Positions 25,790 to 36,576 of a stretch of 64,000 nucleotides of DNA are shown here, piece after piece (within the stretch, counting starts at the first letter, position 1; each line of letters starts with the position of its first letter). This stretch comes from Dillenia suffruticosa (taxonomy: Eukaryota > Streptophyta > Magnoliopsida > Dilleniales > Dilleniaceae): the NCBI GenBank assembly GCA_033439265.1, contig JAVTVX010000008.1, positions 1,364,001 to 1,428,000 on the forward strand, given 5' to 3'. The notes under the pieces were generated by a model, which worked only from the letters and a program-made list of their open reading frames with translations, ran no database searches and was not told the origin of the DNA. The position numbers and the translations under genes are program-made.

Positions 25790-27514
25790 ATGGCGGCAAC
25801 ACATATCTCGACTTTCTCTTCATCGCTAGAGAATAAATCAAATCTTCTCTCTCCGAAAACATCGCAGACCCATCTTTTTTCTCTCTCTAAGACCCTTCAA
25901 AACCCCTCTTTTTCTTCACAACCCCGCAAACAATCTTTGGTTTGCTCCTCAAAAAACCCAATTTCTGACGTTATTCTGTCAAGCAAAGGAAACCCAGATG
26001 GCAAAATTGTAGATATCAACGAATATGATGACGAAAGACCTCGCGAAGAATGCGGTGTAGTGGGAATCTATGGAGACCCAGAAGCCTCTCGTTTGTGCTA
26101 TCTTGCTCTCCATGCTCTTCAGCATAGAGGACAAGAAGGAGCAGGTATTGTTACTGTTCATGACAATGTTCTTCAATCAATTACTGGTGTTGGGTTAGTG
26201 TCTGAAGTGTTTAATGAGTCTAAGCTTGATCAACTTCCTGGAAATTCTGCTATTGGTCATGTTAGATATTCAACTGCTGGGGCTTCTATGCTCAAAAATG
26301 TTCAGCCTTTTGTTGCTGGTTACAGATTTGGGTCGGTGGGTGTTGCTCACAATGGGAATTTAGTGAATTATAAGGCTCTTAGGGCTATGCTTGAAGATAA
26401 TGGCTCTATCTTTAATACCAGTAGTGATACTGAGGTTGTTCTTCATCTTATTGCCATATCAAAGGCTAGGCCTTTTGTTATGAGGATTGTTGATGCTTGC
26501 GAGAAGCTTGAAGGGGCTTATTCAATGGTGTTTTTGACTGAGGATAAGTTGGTTGCGGTGCGTGACCCATTTGGGTTTAGGCCTTTGGTTATGGGGAGGA
26601 GGAGTAATGGTGCCGTTGTGTTTGCTTCGGAGACGTGTGCACTTGATCTGATTGAGGCTACTTATGAGAGGGAAGTGTATCCTGGTGAGGTTTTGGTTGT
26701 TGACAAAGGTGAGGTTCAGTCACTTTGTTTGATGCGTCACCCAGAACCCAAGGCTTGCATTTTCGAGCATATTTACTTTGCTTTGCCCAATTCAGTAGTC
26801 TTTGGTCGATCAGTTTATGAGTCTCGTCATGCATTTGGGGAAATACTTGCCACAGAAGCTCCTGTTGATTGTGATGTTGTCATAGCCGTGCCTGATTCCG
26901 GTGTTGTGGCAGCTCTTGGTTACGCTGCTAAAGCCGGTGTGCCCTTTCAACAGGGGTTGATAAGGTCACATTATGTTGGGAGGACATTTATTGAACCATC
27001 ACAAAGGATTAGGGACTTTGGGGTAAAGCTCAAGCTCTCTCCTGTTCGTGCTGTACTGGAAGGTAAAAGGGTTGTGGTTGTTGATGACTCAATAGTGAGG
27101 GGAACAACTTCTTCAAAAATTGTTAGGCTGTTGAAGGAAGCTGGAGCTAAGGAGGTCCACATGAGGATAGCGAGTCCACCTATCATCGGTTCGTGTTATT
27201 ATGGAGTTGACACACCAAGCTCTGAGGAGTTGATCTCCAACAGAATGAATGTTGAGGAAATTAGGGAGTTTATTGGGTCAGATTCACTTGCATTTCTTCC
27301 ATTTGACAGTTTGAAGAAATTTTTAGGAAGTGACTCTCCAAACTTCTGTTATGCTTGCTTCTCTGGAAAGTACCCAGTCCTGCCAAGGGAGGTTAAAGTT
27401 AAGAGGGTAGGTGATTTCATGGATGATGGATTGAATGGGAGCATAGAGTCTATTGATGGTGGTTGGGTCCAAGCACCTAGAAATCAGAAAGTGGAGGAAG
27501 TTGTCAGCTCCTGA
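25790..27514 (+). CDS. ASE: Amidophosphoribosyltransferase, chloroplastic (PurF type)
   Basis: This enzyme catalyses the first committed step of purine synthesis in plastids, converting PRPP and glutamine to 5-phosphoribosylamine. The gene is intronless and encodes 574 residues. A Ser/Thr-rich transit peptide covers about residues 1-75, followed by a propeptide-like acidic stretch and the nucleophile Cys88 in REECGVVGIYGD, which becomes N-terminal after processing in this family. The glutaminase domain includes LHALQHRGQEGAGI, HVRYSTAG and HNGNLVNY. The phosphoribosyltransferase domain includes the PRPP loop VVVVDDSIVRGTTS near residues 425-440. Cysteines in PKACIFEH, IGSCYYG and NFCYACFSGKYP fit the 4Fe-4S ligands of the B. 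subtilis-type enzyme. The ATG has good context (CCATGGC). AATAAA near 27682 may serve polyadenylation. Length and motifs are complete. It is most like Arabidopsis ASE1-3; which paralogue cannot be told. Confidence 0.97.
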   Translation: MAATHISTFSSSLENKSNLLSPKTSQTHLFSLSKTLQNPSFSSQPRKQSLVCSSKNPISDVILSSKGNPDGKIVDINEYDDERPREECGVVGIYGDPEASRLCYLALHALQHRGQEGAGIVTVHDNVLQSITGVGLVSEVFNESKLDQLPGNSAIGHVRYSTAGASMLKNVQPFVAGYRFGSVGVAHNGNLVNYKALRAMLEDNGSIFNTSSDTEVVLHLIAISKARPFVMRIVDACEKLEGAYSMVFLTEDKLVAVRDPFGFRPLVMGRRSNGAVVFASETCALDLIEATYEREVYPGEVLVVDKGEVQSLCLMRHPEPKACIFEHIYFALPNSVVFGRSVYESRHAFGEILATEAPVDCDVVIAVPDSGVVAALGYAAKAGVPFQQGLIRSHYVGRTFIEPSQRIRDFGVKLKLSPVRAVLEGKRVVVVDDSIVRGTTSSKIVRLLKEAGAKEVHMRIASPPIIGSCYYGVDTPSSEELISNRMNVEEIREFIGSDSLAFLPFDSLKKFLGSDSPNFCYACFSGKYPVLPREVKVKRVGDFMDDGLNGSIESIDGGWVQAPRNQKVEEVVSS

Positions 27515-30500
27515 AGGATTTCTTTCTTTCGGAGGGATGTTTTGTTTGCAGTGCTTCAAGTTCACAGTAAATTTTTTTTTCTTTTGCTATGGGGACAACA
27601 GAATGAGTAACAGGCTTTCTTCTTGTTCTGAATACAATTACTTGTGATTGTTTCAGGTGTATTGGGTTTGCGCAATCAAAGTAATAAAATTTTGTTGGCT
27701 TATCACTTTATGTCAGATCTTTTTTCAGCTTCATATTTTCACCATCAAAATAATTGAATGACAACTGATACTCTCTCATTTGCCTTTGTTTTACTCAGTT
27801 GCTCGAATTTTCATATTTCTAATTTTGCGATCATTATCATTCTTTTGTATGACAACCAGAATCTTTCTAGCCTTTTCATAGTCTGTCTTTTTTTTCCTTT
27901 GTTTTTTTAGTGCATTTAGGAGTACATGCTTATGAAGTAGTTAATTGGCATCAGCTGCCATTTACTTTCTTGATATAGATCAAACATTTGGTGCTTACAA
28001 TGTTTTGAAGGAAATGTGTGGTGTAAACAGCATGAATGACCGTCTTCAATTTTTGTTCTAAAATAAGAAATCTGTTATCTCTATCATTCTTTCTCACACA
28101 AACACGGAGGAATGAATTTAAAACATGGATGCCAATTGCAACCATGAAAGGACTATTCACTTTAGACTTTCTTGTAGCTGATTTTGTTCTGCTGTTGCAA
28201 ATGGTAGATGATTAACCCGCTAAAGCTGTGAAAAATGCTTTCACAACTGAAATCTTTTAACAAATATGGCATCTGTTATGTGTTAGATCTGTTTAATTTT
28301 CTTCCTGGAGAATCTGGAATATGGTTTCTGAGCTGTTATTGTACCTAAATTGAATGAAAGCCTGACCATGAATTTTCCGTTGTACCAGTCTGTGATTGGT
28401 TTTGAAAAGCTTTTGGTTTGCAGTTGTTGTAGATGGTAAAAGATTTCACACATGATGATATGTTCTCGGGACTTGCTATTTGAACGAGGACTTGAAAATT
28501 GTTTTCACTAGGAATTATACGAGGCAACTTAGCAGTAGGTTGTGGTCTGATGTGTATCAGAATCATGAGTTGGTAGGGGTGGGAAGCTTTTGAAAGAGGT
28601 GTTCATTTTGTTGATGAGTCACATTATCTCTTAATCTTGGACTTTCTAAAATTCAGTTGTTTTTGGTGAAAGTGTTCACAGAGAAGTTTTTGCAATTAAA
28701 GATGTATTCAGTTTCGATGAACTGCTTCTACTGTTTATTTGATCGGTATGGGTGAAGTTAGCAAGTTAGCTTCTTAAGCTCATATAAATGAAACGTTGGA
28801 TAGTACTTACTCTTGACGATTTATTATCCATTTGAAGGTGGATTTTGCCCATTCTAATTGCCTGAAGGATGACGACTAGGAGTTTCCGAAAGGTTTGACT
28901 TGCCATATCTGTTTAAAGTATCTTACCCTGTGGCAAGTTGACCAAGTAATATATAAACCTAAGATTTGTACAATATACCTTGATTGTGCTTAGATATACC
29001 TTGGTTACAACCCACAAAAAATTTCCTCGGTACAGGTTCAGTATGTTATTGTTATAATATGCACTACATAATTTCTTTTCTGTAAAGCATTTTAGTATGC
29101 TGTTTCTTGCCACTGGGAGAAGTGATTAATTAAAGCAAATTACTAACCATGTGCAACCCCCCCCCCCGGGTTATTGTTCTTTCTCTATATCTTGGATTCT
29201 TATAAGAAGTACTGGAAATTTTGAAAACATGTATTCCTCAAGCTTTGTGAATCTTGTCTTCATGAGTTACAGATTTCTTCTCGGGTTATCATCTTCAGGG
29301 CATATGTTGTCTTTGGTTTACGTGTCTACCATGTTACGCCCTTTGATGTAAAAACTGTATCATGGTTCTCTTCTTGTTCTTTATTGATGAATTGGATGTG
29401 ACAACCTTTTGGGCATCTCTTGTTTTCAGTGGTGCCTGTTTGTTGCATTATGCAAAGGATGTTATGTATCATAAAGCATAAACCTCGATTCTTACTTTCT
29501 ATTCTTACAAAAGGTAGTTGTCGGTTCTCTTTATATTCTAAGAAAAATTTAAGATTCTCAGTATAATGTATCTTTGTGCTATGGTTAAGATGGTGAACAA
29601 CATTTTCTGTAGTTTCCAAAGCTTCACAGGAATATTGAGATCCTGCTTCGGTTTCTCATGGTCCTGGTTTCTCTTTGAAACTCTATGCTGCTCTCAGATT
29701 TTGGACAAGTATTGAGTTCCTAAAAGCAGGAATAGGCAACACTGCTAAAAGCCTCAATTGTGCTCACAATAAGCTGATTGTTCATCATAATTCAGGACAG
29801 AAGTTCCGTTGACAAACATTTAGTCTCTTATCAACCTAACATTGGAAGTGCAGCAGTACAATTGAGACTCTTGGACTATTTCAATTTTCACTTCTTTGTT
29901 TGCAAACTATTCGTAGAAGATGACATGGTAAAGTTTCCATGAACTTGCACAGAAAGCAGAACTAGTATAGCTTAAGAGTAATGATATGGATGCTGTAGAA
30001 TCTCTCTTTCGTGTTGGTAGTGATGTGATTAGAGAAATGCTTTGCTTTCTTCCAGGTTCTTCCCAAATTAGAAAAGTTAAGCATCTTGAATAAAGAAGCA
30101 CTGCAACCAGAAACAAAATAATAATCCTAGCTCGGGGTCAGCTTTGGAGCAACAAGGGCTGAAGGCGGGTGAAAAATTGAGAGTGAGGTGGGATTTTTTT
30201 TTCCTTGAAAGGTCATGAACAAGAATGTGACTAAGAATATAAACTCAGGGAAAATCACATTTACAAAGTTCCCAATCAAATGCTAGGATGGGGAATTTAC
30301 AAGTATTTATAGGAGAATTGAGGACAAATCATGAGAACGGGCAAAGACCGAAAAGTATACTAATGCCAGATTAGTTTAGTGATTATCACTTAAATAAAGT
30401 TTCATATTCAAATCTCGTTTGATAAAAATATGAATCACAAGAGTTTTATCTCTGAAAGATTCAATTAGTCTCAAACCGATTTTAATTCACATAGGGTTTC

Positions 30501-30760
30501 GAATTTTGATTAAAAATAATTATTTATTATTTAATTCATAAATTGTTCGGCCATTCCCAAACCCAAAGTGCTTATCCATTGGTCAATTCACATCCTCCCA
30601 CTTTTCATACACTAGTAAATACAAATTAAATGGAAATCAAGACAAATTTCGATTAGTCAAAGGTAGTACCATCAGAAATTTAGAAAAAGACTGATTATAT
30701 ACAAAATAGAAATCAAGACGTATGAGAAAGGAAAGGGCATTCACTCACAATACAACCGGA
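27515..30760. other. Intergenic DNA between convergent PurF and NBS-LRR genes
   Basis: The first ~200 bp are the PurF 3' UTR. The rest has balanced, non-repetitive composition but no open frame with a recognisable domain. A C run lies at 29157-29167 and a SINE-like copy at 30360-30535. Confidence 0.5.
30360..30535 (+). repeat. SINE-like dispersed repeat copy
   Basis: A-box-like TTAGTTTAGTGATTATC is followed about 35 nt later by B-box-like ATTCAAATCTCG, then CAAGAGTTTTATCTC, a GATTCAATTAG block and a TTTCGAATTTTGATTAAAA end. Confidence 0.5.
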
Positions 30761-33574
30761 TCACATGATCACCAAGGGGATATGGTTGATCTCGTGGTGA
30801 TCGACTCCTTGATGTGGGTCAGTTGTTGCCTCGAAATCAGTCTTATCAACCTTCCGGATCCTGTCTTTGAATTTTTTGGGCATCACTCGAATGTTCAATT
30901 CCTGCAGGGTTGTAATGAATTTCAATCCTTCTGGAATCATTCTCAATTCTGGACAATTCTCAATCTTTAAATGGGTAAGAAGAGGCATGGCTCCTTTTTC
31001 TACCCTCCACTCCTCTAAATCATTCAACCCACAAATTTCAAGATGTTGGAGTCGTGGAAAACCATTTGCAGAACAGGACATTTGGCTCTTCATGTATGAA
31101 CTTTTGCCAAGCAATAGGAACTTCAAAAAGGGAAGCTTCTCTAGAGCTGCCATTGGATCTTGCTCTTTCAGTTGTGAACAGATTAAGGTCAACTTGGTGA
31201 GGTTGGGTGGGAGTTGATGTTGCAAATGCACCTTCTTCTCAGGTATCTTTCCCCAGAGATACAGTGTAGAGAGATTTCGATTACCAGAGAGTTCTAGATT
31301 TTCAAACTCCAGGAGACTATCAGATAAATGTAAGCCCAAGGATCGAAGGCGGTCCAAGGTTATGCAAGGGGATCCCAGCGCCGCCTTCACTTGTTCTGCT
31401 GTTTTTATATCTAGAATCTCCAGATTTTGGAGATTTGTTAGGCGGGGCAGATCCCTTGCCATCCAATCCCCTGCCTGTACAAGTTTCAAACATCTCAAGT
31501 TTTTCAAACCACCCACTCTAAAATCTCTGCTAGTAATTATGGAACCATTATAACGCAGATACCTCAACTGCTCCATCTTCTGCACTACCTCTCCTCCTCT
31601 TGCAGGATAAAGGCTATCCGGTATGTACAAAGTTTGCAGGTTCCACAAATTACCAAAAGATTGGGGAAGATTTTCTGGGTCACAATTTCCTAATCCAAGG
31701 TACTTGAGATGAAATAGATTTCCAATTTCTTTTGGCAGCGCCTGGATATCGAAGTAATTTTGTTGAAGATGCAATACCCTAACAAGAGGGAAGTTTGTGC
31801 ACACCGTAATCCATTCTGAGTTTGATAGTTTAAGTGCTGAGCCAAAACATAGAAGAGATCTGACGCCACAATTCTTAAGCTCCAAGAGAGAGCACTTAGA
31901 AGAATCTGCGTCATTGCCCAAATGGAGGGCAATCCTCCGTGCTTTGGAAACAGATCCCTGAGTAACAGTAGCAACACTAGACTTGGATAATGGGAGAACT
32001 TCAAGAAAATTTTCTTCTCGTGCCTTCTCTAGGCATATCTGTCGCAGCTGATCATGCAAAAGACATGACTTCACTCGTCCAGTGGTGTACTTTGCTCCCA
32101 CTTGAATCATACTCCTCTGAATTAGCTCTTGCAAGCATTCTTCACCTGCATCCTCTAGAGATTGTTCTCTATCGATTTGGGACGATGATATAAAGCCCTC
32201 TGCAATCCACATTCGAATCAATGGTTTCACTTTGATTTCTAAATCCTCCGGAAACACAGCTAAGTAAAGAAAGCATGGCTTTAAGTAGTATGGCAAATTG
32301 TCATAGCTCAAGGCTAAGACGTTAAGAACTTCTCCTTGCTGTCTTGGACCTCCTTTACCTGCTTTTCTTAGCTGCAAGCCTATATTTTGACTAACTTTTT
32401 CCCACTCTTCAAGTGATGTCTTTGTAGCCAAAAGGCCTCCAAATACAACAATGGCCAAAGGTAATCCACTACATTTTTTCACCATTTCTTTTCCTAATTG
32501 GTAAAAGCGACTAGGTTCTTCTCTTCTATCTCCAATAACACCCCTGACCTTCTTGAGCAGTAATTCCCAAGCCTCTTCATCCGTTAGAGGCCTTGGCTCA
32601 TGAACAAAGCAAAGTGGATCTGCATGCAGAGCCACGTCTCGAATTCGACTCGTGATGATTAGCTTACTTCCTGAATTTGCACTTGGAAATGCAGGTCTCA
32701 AATCATCCCAAGCCTCTCTTTCCCAAATGTCATCGAGCACCACCAAGTATCTCTTCTCTTTGAGAAAATTATGAACTTTTATGACCAGCTCATCATTGGT
32801 CATTTTCCCAATCAATTCTCTCTCTTCCTTAGATGGAGAAGCTGATTGTGTGATTATGTTGATAAGAAGATCTCTCGCTTGCCATTCTTGAGAAACAGAC
32901 ACCCACACATGGCAGTCAAAGTGTTTCTTAACATCAACATGATTGTAAAGCTTTCGGGCAAGAGTGGTCTTTCCAGAACCGCCAATGCCAACTGCGGAAA
33001 CAACGCGAGCATATCCCTCTTTATTGGTCAACTCTGCAACCAATTTACTAATGTCCTCATCTAAGCCAACAACATCCTCCTCTTCATGGGCATAGCGCCT
33101 TGTAACCTGTCGAGGTCGTCTATCATCCATTGAACAGCCAGATATGTTTTGGACACCATAACTGGGTAGCCTTTCTCTAATCTTGGAGATCCTTGTGTTG
33201 AGGGTATCGATCTCCAATTTAAAGAGATAAATGGGCTTGCTCTCATTGAAAATGCCCACTGCTCTTTTAAGAAAGCCCCGAAAGCCTTCTCTGTTTCTCG
33301 CGGATTGAAGTTTGAGGATGAAAGTGTCAATGGCATCCTCGGCATCATAAGAAATGTCTCGGAACTGGGAAACCCAAACCCGGAGTCTCTCATCTCCTTC
33401 CTTTTGCCTAACTGCATCCGCATCTTTTAAGAAGCCATGTATCCACTGCAATTCATCTTGCAAGGTTCGAACTTGTTCGGACACATCACGCAAGAAATTG
33501 ACTTCACTAATGAGCAGATCCGTAATCCTCCCAAGGAGATTAGACACCAATGATAGAGTAACCGAGTCAGCCAT
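30761..33574 (-). CDS. CC-NBS-LRR disease resistance protein (RPP13/RPM1-like)
   Basis: This intronless gene encodes a 937-residue intracellular immune receptor. The N-terminal coiled-coil domain (about 1-150) has the EDVID-type motif DAEDAIDTF at 78-86. The NB-ARC domain has the P-loop GIGGSGKTT (196-204), RNBS-A near HVWVSVSQ, kinase-2 YLVVLDDIWE (276-285), RNBS-B SKLIITSR, GLPL as CSGLPLAIV (368-376) and RNBS-D PCFLYLAVFPED. The MHD position reads LHD in CLLHDQL (about 504-510). From about residue 560 the C-terminal half carries leucine-rich repeats. No TIR domain is present. Such receptors recognise pathogen effectors and trigger defence; the ligand cannot be inferred. The ATG at 33574 (MADSVTLSLV) is the first ATG in frame and matches the usual CNL start; an AG just upstream could be a leader-intron acceptor. 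It is the only immune-type gene in the window and has no neighbouring paralogue. Confidence 0.96.
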   Translation of the reverse strand: MADSVTLSLVSNLLGRITDLLISEVNFLRDVSEQVRTLQDELQWIHGFLKDADAVRQKEGDERLRVWVSQFRDISYDAEDAIDTFILKLQSARNREGFRGFLKRAVGIFNESKPIYLFKLEIDTLNTRISKIRERLPSYGVQNISGCSMDDRRPRQVTRRYAHEEEDVVGLDEDISKLVAELTNKEGYARVVSAVGIGGSGKTTLARKLYNHVDVKKHFDCHVWVSVSQEWQARDLLINIITQSASPSKEERELIGKMTNDELVIKVHNFLKEKRYLVVLDDIWEREAWDDLRPAFPSANSGSKLIITSRIRDVALHADPLCFVHEPRPLTDEEAWELLLKKVRGVIGDRREEPSRFYQLGKEMVKKCSGLPLAIVVFGGLLATKTSLEEWEKVSQNIGLQLRKAGKGGPRQQGEVLNVLALSYDNLPYYLKPCFLYLAVFPEDLEIKVKPLIRMWIAEGFISSSQIDREQSLEDAGEECLQELIQRSMIQVGAKYTTGRVKSCLLHDQLRQICLEKAREENFLEVLPLSKSSVATVTQGSVSKARRIALHLGNDADSSKCSLLELKNCGVRSLLCFGSALKLSNSEWITVCTNFPLVRVLHLQQNYFDIQALPKEIGNLFHLKYLGLGNCDPENLPQSFGNLWNLQTLYIPDSLYPARGGEVVQKMEQLRYLRYNGSIITSRDFRVGGLKNLRCLKLVQAGDWMARDLPRLTNLQNLEILDIKTAEQVKAALGSPCITLDRLRSLGLHLSDSLLEFENLELSGNRNLSTLYLWGKIPEKKVHLQHQLPPNLTKLTLICSQLKEQDPMAALEKLPFLKFLLLGKSSYMKSQMSCSANGFPRLQHLEICGLNDLEEWRVEKGAMPLLTHLKIENCPELRMIPEGLKFITTLQELNIRVMPKKFKDRIRKVDKTDFEATTDPHQGVDHHEINHIPLVIM

Positions 33575-33607
33575 CAACTGATTTCTGGGGAAAAGGCAAA
33601 AACACAA

Positions 33608-34288
33608 AATATGATGAACTTGAGATCACTAATTCACTCACTTTGGAAGAATTCAAGATGCCCAGGTGTTAATTGACCAAAAGATTTAGATAAGGCCAAA
33701 GCTAAGGTGGTAGTGTTGTTCTGATTCACCAAAAGATTTAAAGACAAACATAGAAAGAACATTTAAAGAGAGAGCATAGAAGAGGACTATGATGCCCTTA
33801 GTATTTCTTCTTTATGTATGTCAGATCTTGATATTGACCGTTCCTTAGGCATCTAATTTCCTAAATAACAAGGTCAGATCGGCCTTGTCCTCGGAGATCA
33901 TATAAAGATTTCAAAAATTTGTCGGAAAAAATGAGTTGGGGTTAATTAGATAGGGGAGGAGCTTGTACAGGGAGAGGGCTTTCCACCTTTTTCTCCCTGC
34001 AAATTGTAATCCAATCTCACCAAGTGTGAAAACCTTTAATGGCAGGCACGAAGGAAAGACAAATATCCATAGTCATTAGATAAATATATTTAAAAACATG
34101 CAAGAAGACCCTTGTAGATTTCTAAGTGATGCCACGCTTAGTAGCACGTAATTGCGGGCCGGTGGGGATTTGGCTCCCAAAATATTTTTAAATTGAAGGG
34201 TAAATAAGATATTTGGCTTTCTATTTTTTTTCCTATTATACTACATTTTAAATCGAATTTTCTCTCAAATAAACATAGACTTTATATA

Positions 34289-34336
<48 letters not shown>

Positions 34337-35430
34337 AAAGTCCAGTGGGATGTGGGATGTGGGATGTGGATCCCTTGATCAAGAGTCAGTTGGTCTAGTG
34401 GAATATGGCACTAGATCTTTTAACCAAGATCATAAGTTTGACTCGCGATTTGGGTATAAAGTAGATTATATTAAAAAGATAATCTCTTAAATAGATTATT
34501 ATAAATCTCGAATCGAATTAATGAGAATATTATGTTAGGTAATTATTGATATAATATATATATATATATATATATATTAATCTATTATTGGTTTGGCTTT
34601 TAACCGACACGTCAAATATAAAAACTTGTTTTACATATTTCTCCTCCATCACGTACCAGCGTCGTGTCACAGCTGCACCTTATCACATCACTTCGAAGTT
34701 CGGAAAGTTAGAAGAATAATTCTGGAAAGATAACTCGAGTGAAGGAAAGGAATTCCATGCCACAACGTCTCCCCCGCCGCATGTTAGAAGTCATCTCGTC
34801 TGATGCGCCGAAACTTATCAGTAAACGTTATGTTTAAGACGTTTCCAAAAACACTCACGCATTAACTTAATTAATATTTTTATGATTTTTTTTTTTTATA
34901 TTTTTTATATTTAATAAATTATGTATTTAATTTTAATTTTAATTTTAGTTTGTATATCATTTATCTTATACTTAATAATTACATATTTGATTATTTTAAA
35001 ATTTTATTATAAAATATATTTCAATAAAATAATTAATATTTACATAAAAATTTTTATATTTTTACAAAATATCCCTTTTATATCATTTCATATCCATTTT
35101 TTATTTCCCGCTTTCGTTCCCGTGCAACCTATCTTCCTTCTCTCTCTCTCTTTTCAATGTGATTATTTAAAAATAATAAAAATAAAAGATAAAAAATCCA
35201 ACAAAAAAATTAAACATCTATGTAAAATTTCATGTATTTGATTTTTGACAAATTTTGTCTCTAGCATTATTCAAAAGTTAATGATTCATACAATATAAAG
35301 GAACTTATGCTAAATCAATTGTGCCTTTTTTTTTAGTGTCTATGATTCAATCAATCTATGTTGCAACGCTTCAATAGTAGGCACGTAGGAACAAGAAAAA
35401 CCTCCATGGTGAGATTTTACATATATATAA

Positions 35431-35477
<47 letters not shown>

Positions 35478-36576
35478 TATAAGACGCACCAAATTGTTTA
35501 ATTAAAAGAACATCAGATTACGTATTTAAAAATGCCTCCATGAAAATAATATTTGTCAAAAATACCCATCTTTAATACAATATATACACAAATGGTACCA
35601 AACCCACACGGGATTTGATTTGCATGTTTGCATTGCTTACTTAAAAGGGCAAGGGTTAGGTCTCGAGTTCAAGTGTTGAAAATGAAAAAACAGATATTAA
35701 AAAAGATAATCTCTAAATGAACCCCACAGTTGCTCAAAGTATTTTCGGATACCAGGGGATCAAGTATTTAGAGAAAGAGAGAAGGTATAAAGAAATGTAC
35801 AAAACAAAAGGCCAGAAGAGTAAGGCAAACAAAGGGCCAACATAACTTCAATCCTATTGGCTTCAGAATAAACAGCTAGTCTCTGTTAACACATTGAACA
35901 TTGTTCACCATAAGAAAGGAGCATCAAACCATGTCTATATATAGAATTATCATCCAGGCTCCAATTGCCTTTTCCTCCTTTCTCAAATTATTCTCGCAGA
36001 ATTAAATAGATTTCAAGAAAAAATAAAATAAAATGAATTTTCCTATGTATAAAATTACAAACACAACCTAAAGTTATTCAATGAGCATGCAAAATACACT
36101 AACAGCCTCTAAAGAAACAACTGAAAATTGCCTCAATTTTCATAAGTCAAGTATAAAATAAAGAAAAGCGCTAGATTCATGACCATTGTCATACCCTGTT
36201 CACACAAACACAACACGACCCTAGCAAAGAATATTCTCCTATGCTTAAAAAATATAAATAAGATATCACCAAATAAGAAGTTCATCCTCTTGTTACACTT
36301 ATTAATGTAAATAATCTTGGAAATCTTTTGCTTAAGATAAACAAGAAAAAAATCCCTTCTATGATATCAAGGAGGTGACAAAATGGAAAACTTGTGCCGC
36401 CCACTCCACATTTCGTATTGTAATAAGCTAATCTTAACTTAGCCACCCAACTCAGAGGGCAGGATTATATAATTTCAATAAAAGCACAAAAGGCGGTTGC
36501 ATAATCAGCTACCTCGGGCACTCATTGGAGACTCATTAGGATAAAGCAGGGGAAAAAGGGTAAGAAGCCAACAAAA
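33608..36576. other. Intergenic DNA upstream of the NBS-LRR gene
   Basis: The first few hundred bases should hold the NBS-LRR promoter and leader. AT microsatellites lie at about 34289-34341, 34553-34578 and 35427-35460, the last running into (CA)n. A tRNA-like SINE copy is at 34375-34595. A GC-richer island at 34620-34860 is promoter-like but faces no gene. A possible SINE-like piece with GAGTTCAAGT lies near 35640-35760. The last part is DUS3 3' flank. Confidence 0.5.
34375..34595 (+). repeat. tRNA-derived SINE-like copy with (TA)n end
   Basis: AGTTGGTCTAGTGGAATATGG resembles a tRNA D-arm/A box in pieces (TTGGTCTAGTGG), and AGTTTGACTCGCG about 45 nt later resembles a B box. It continues with AAAAAGATAATCTC, a CTCGAATCGAATTAATG block and a GATATAATATATA tail. 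Confidence 0.55.
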
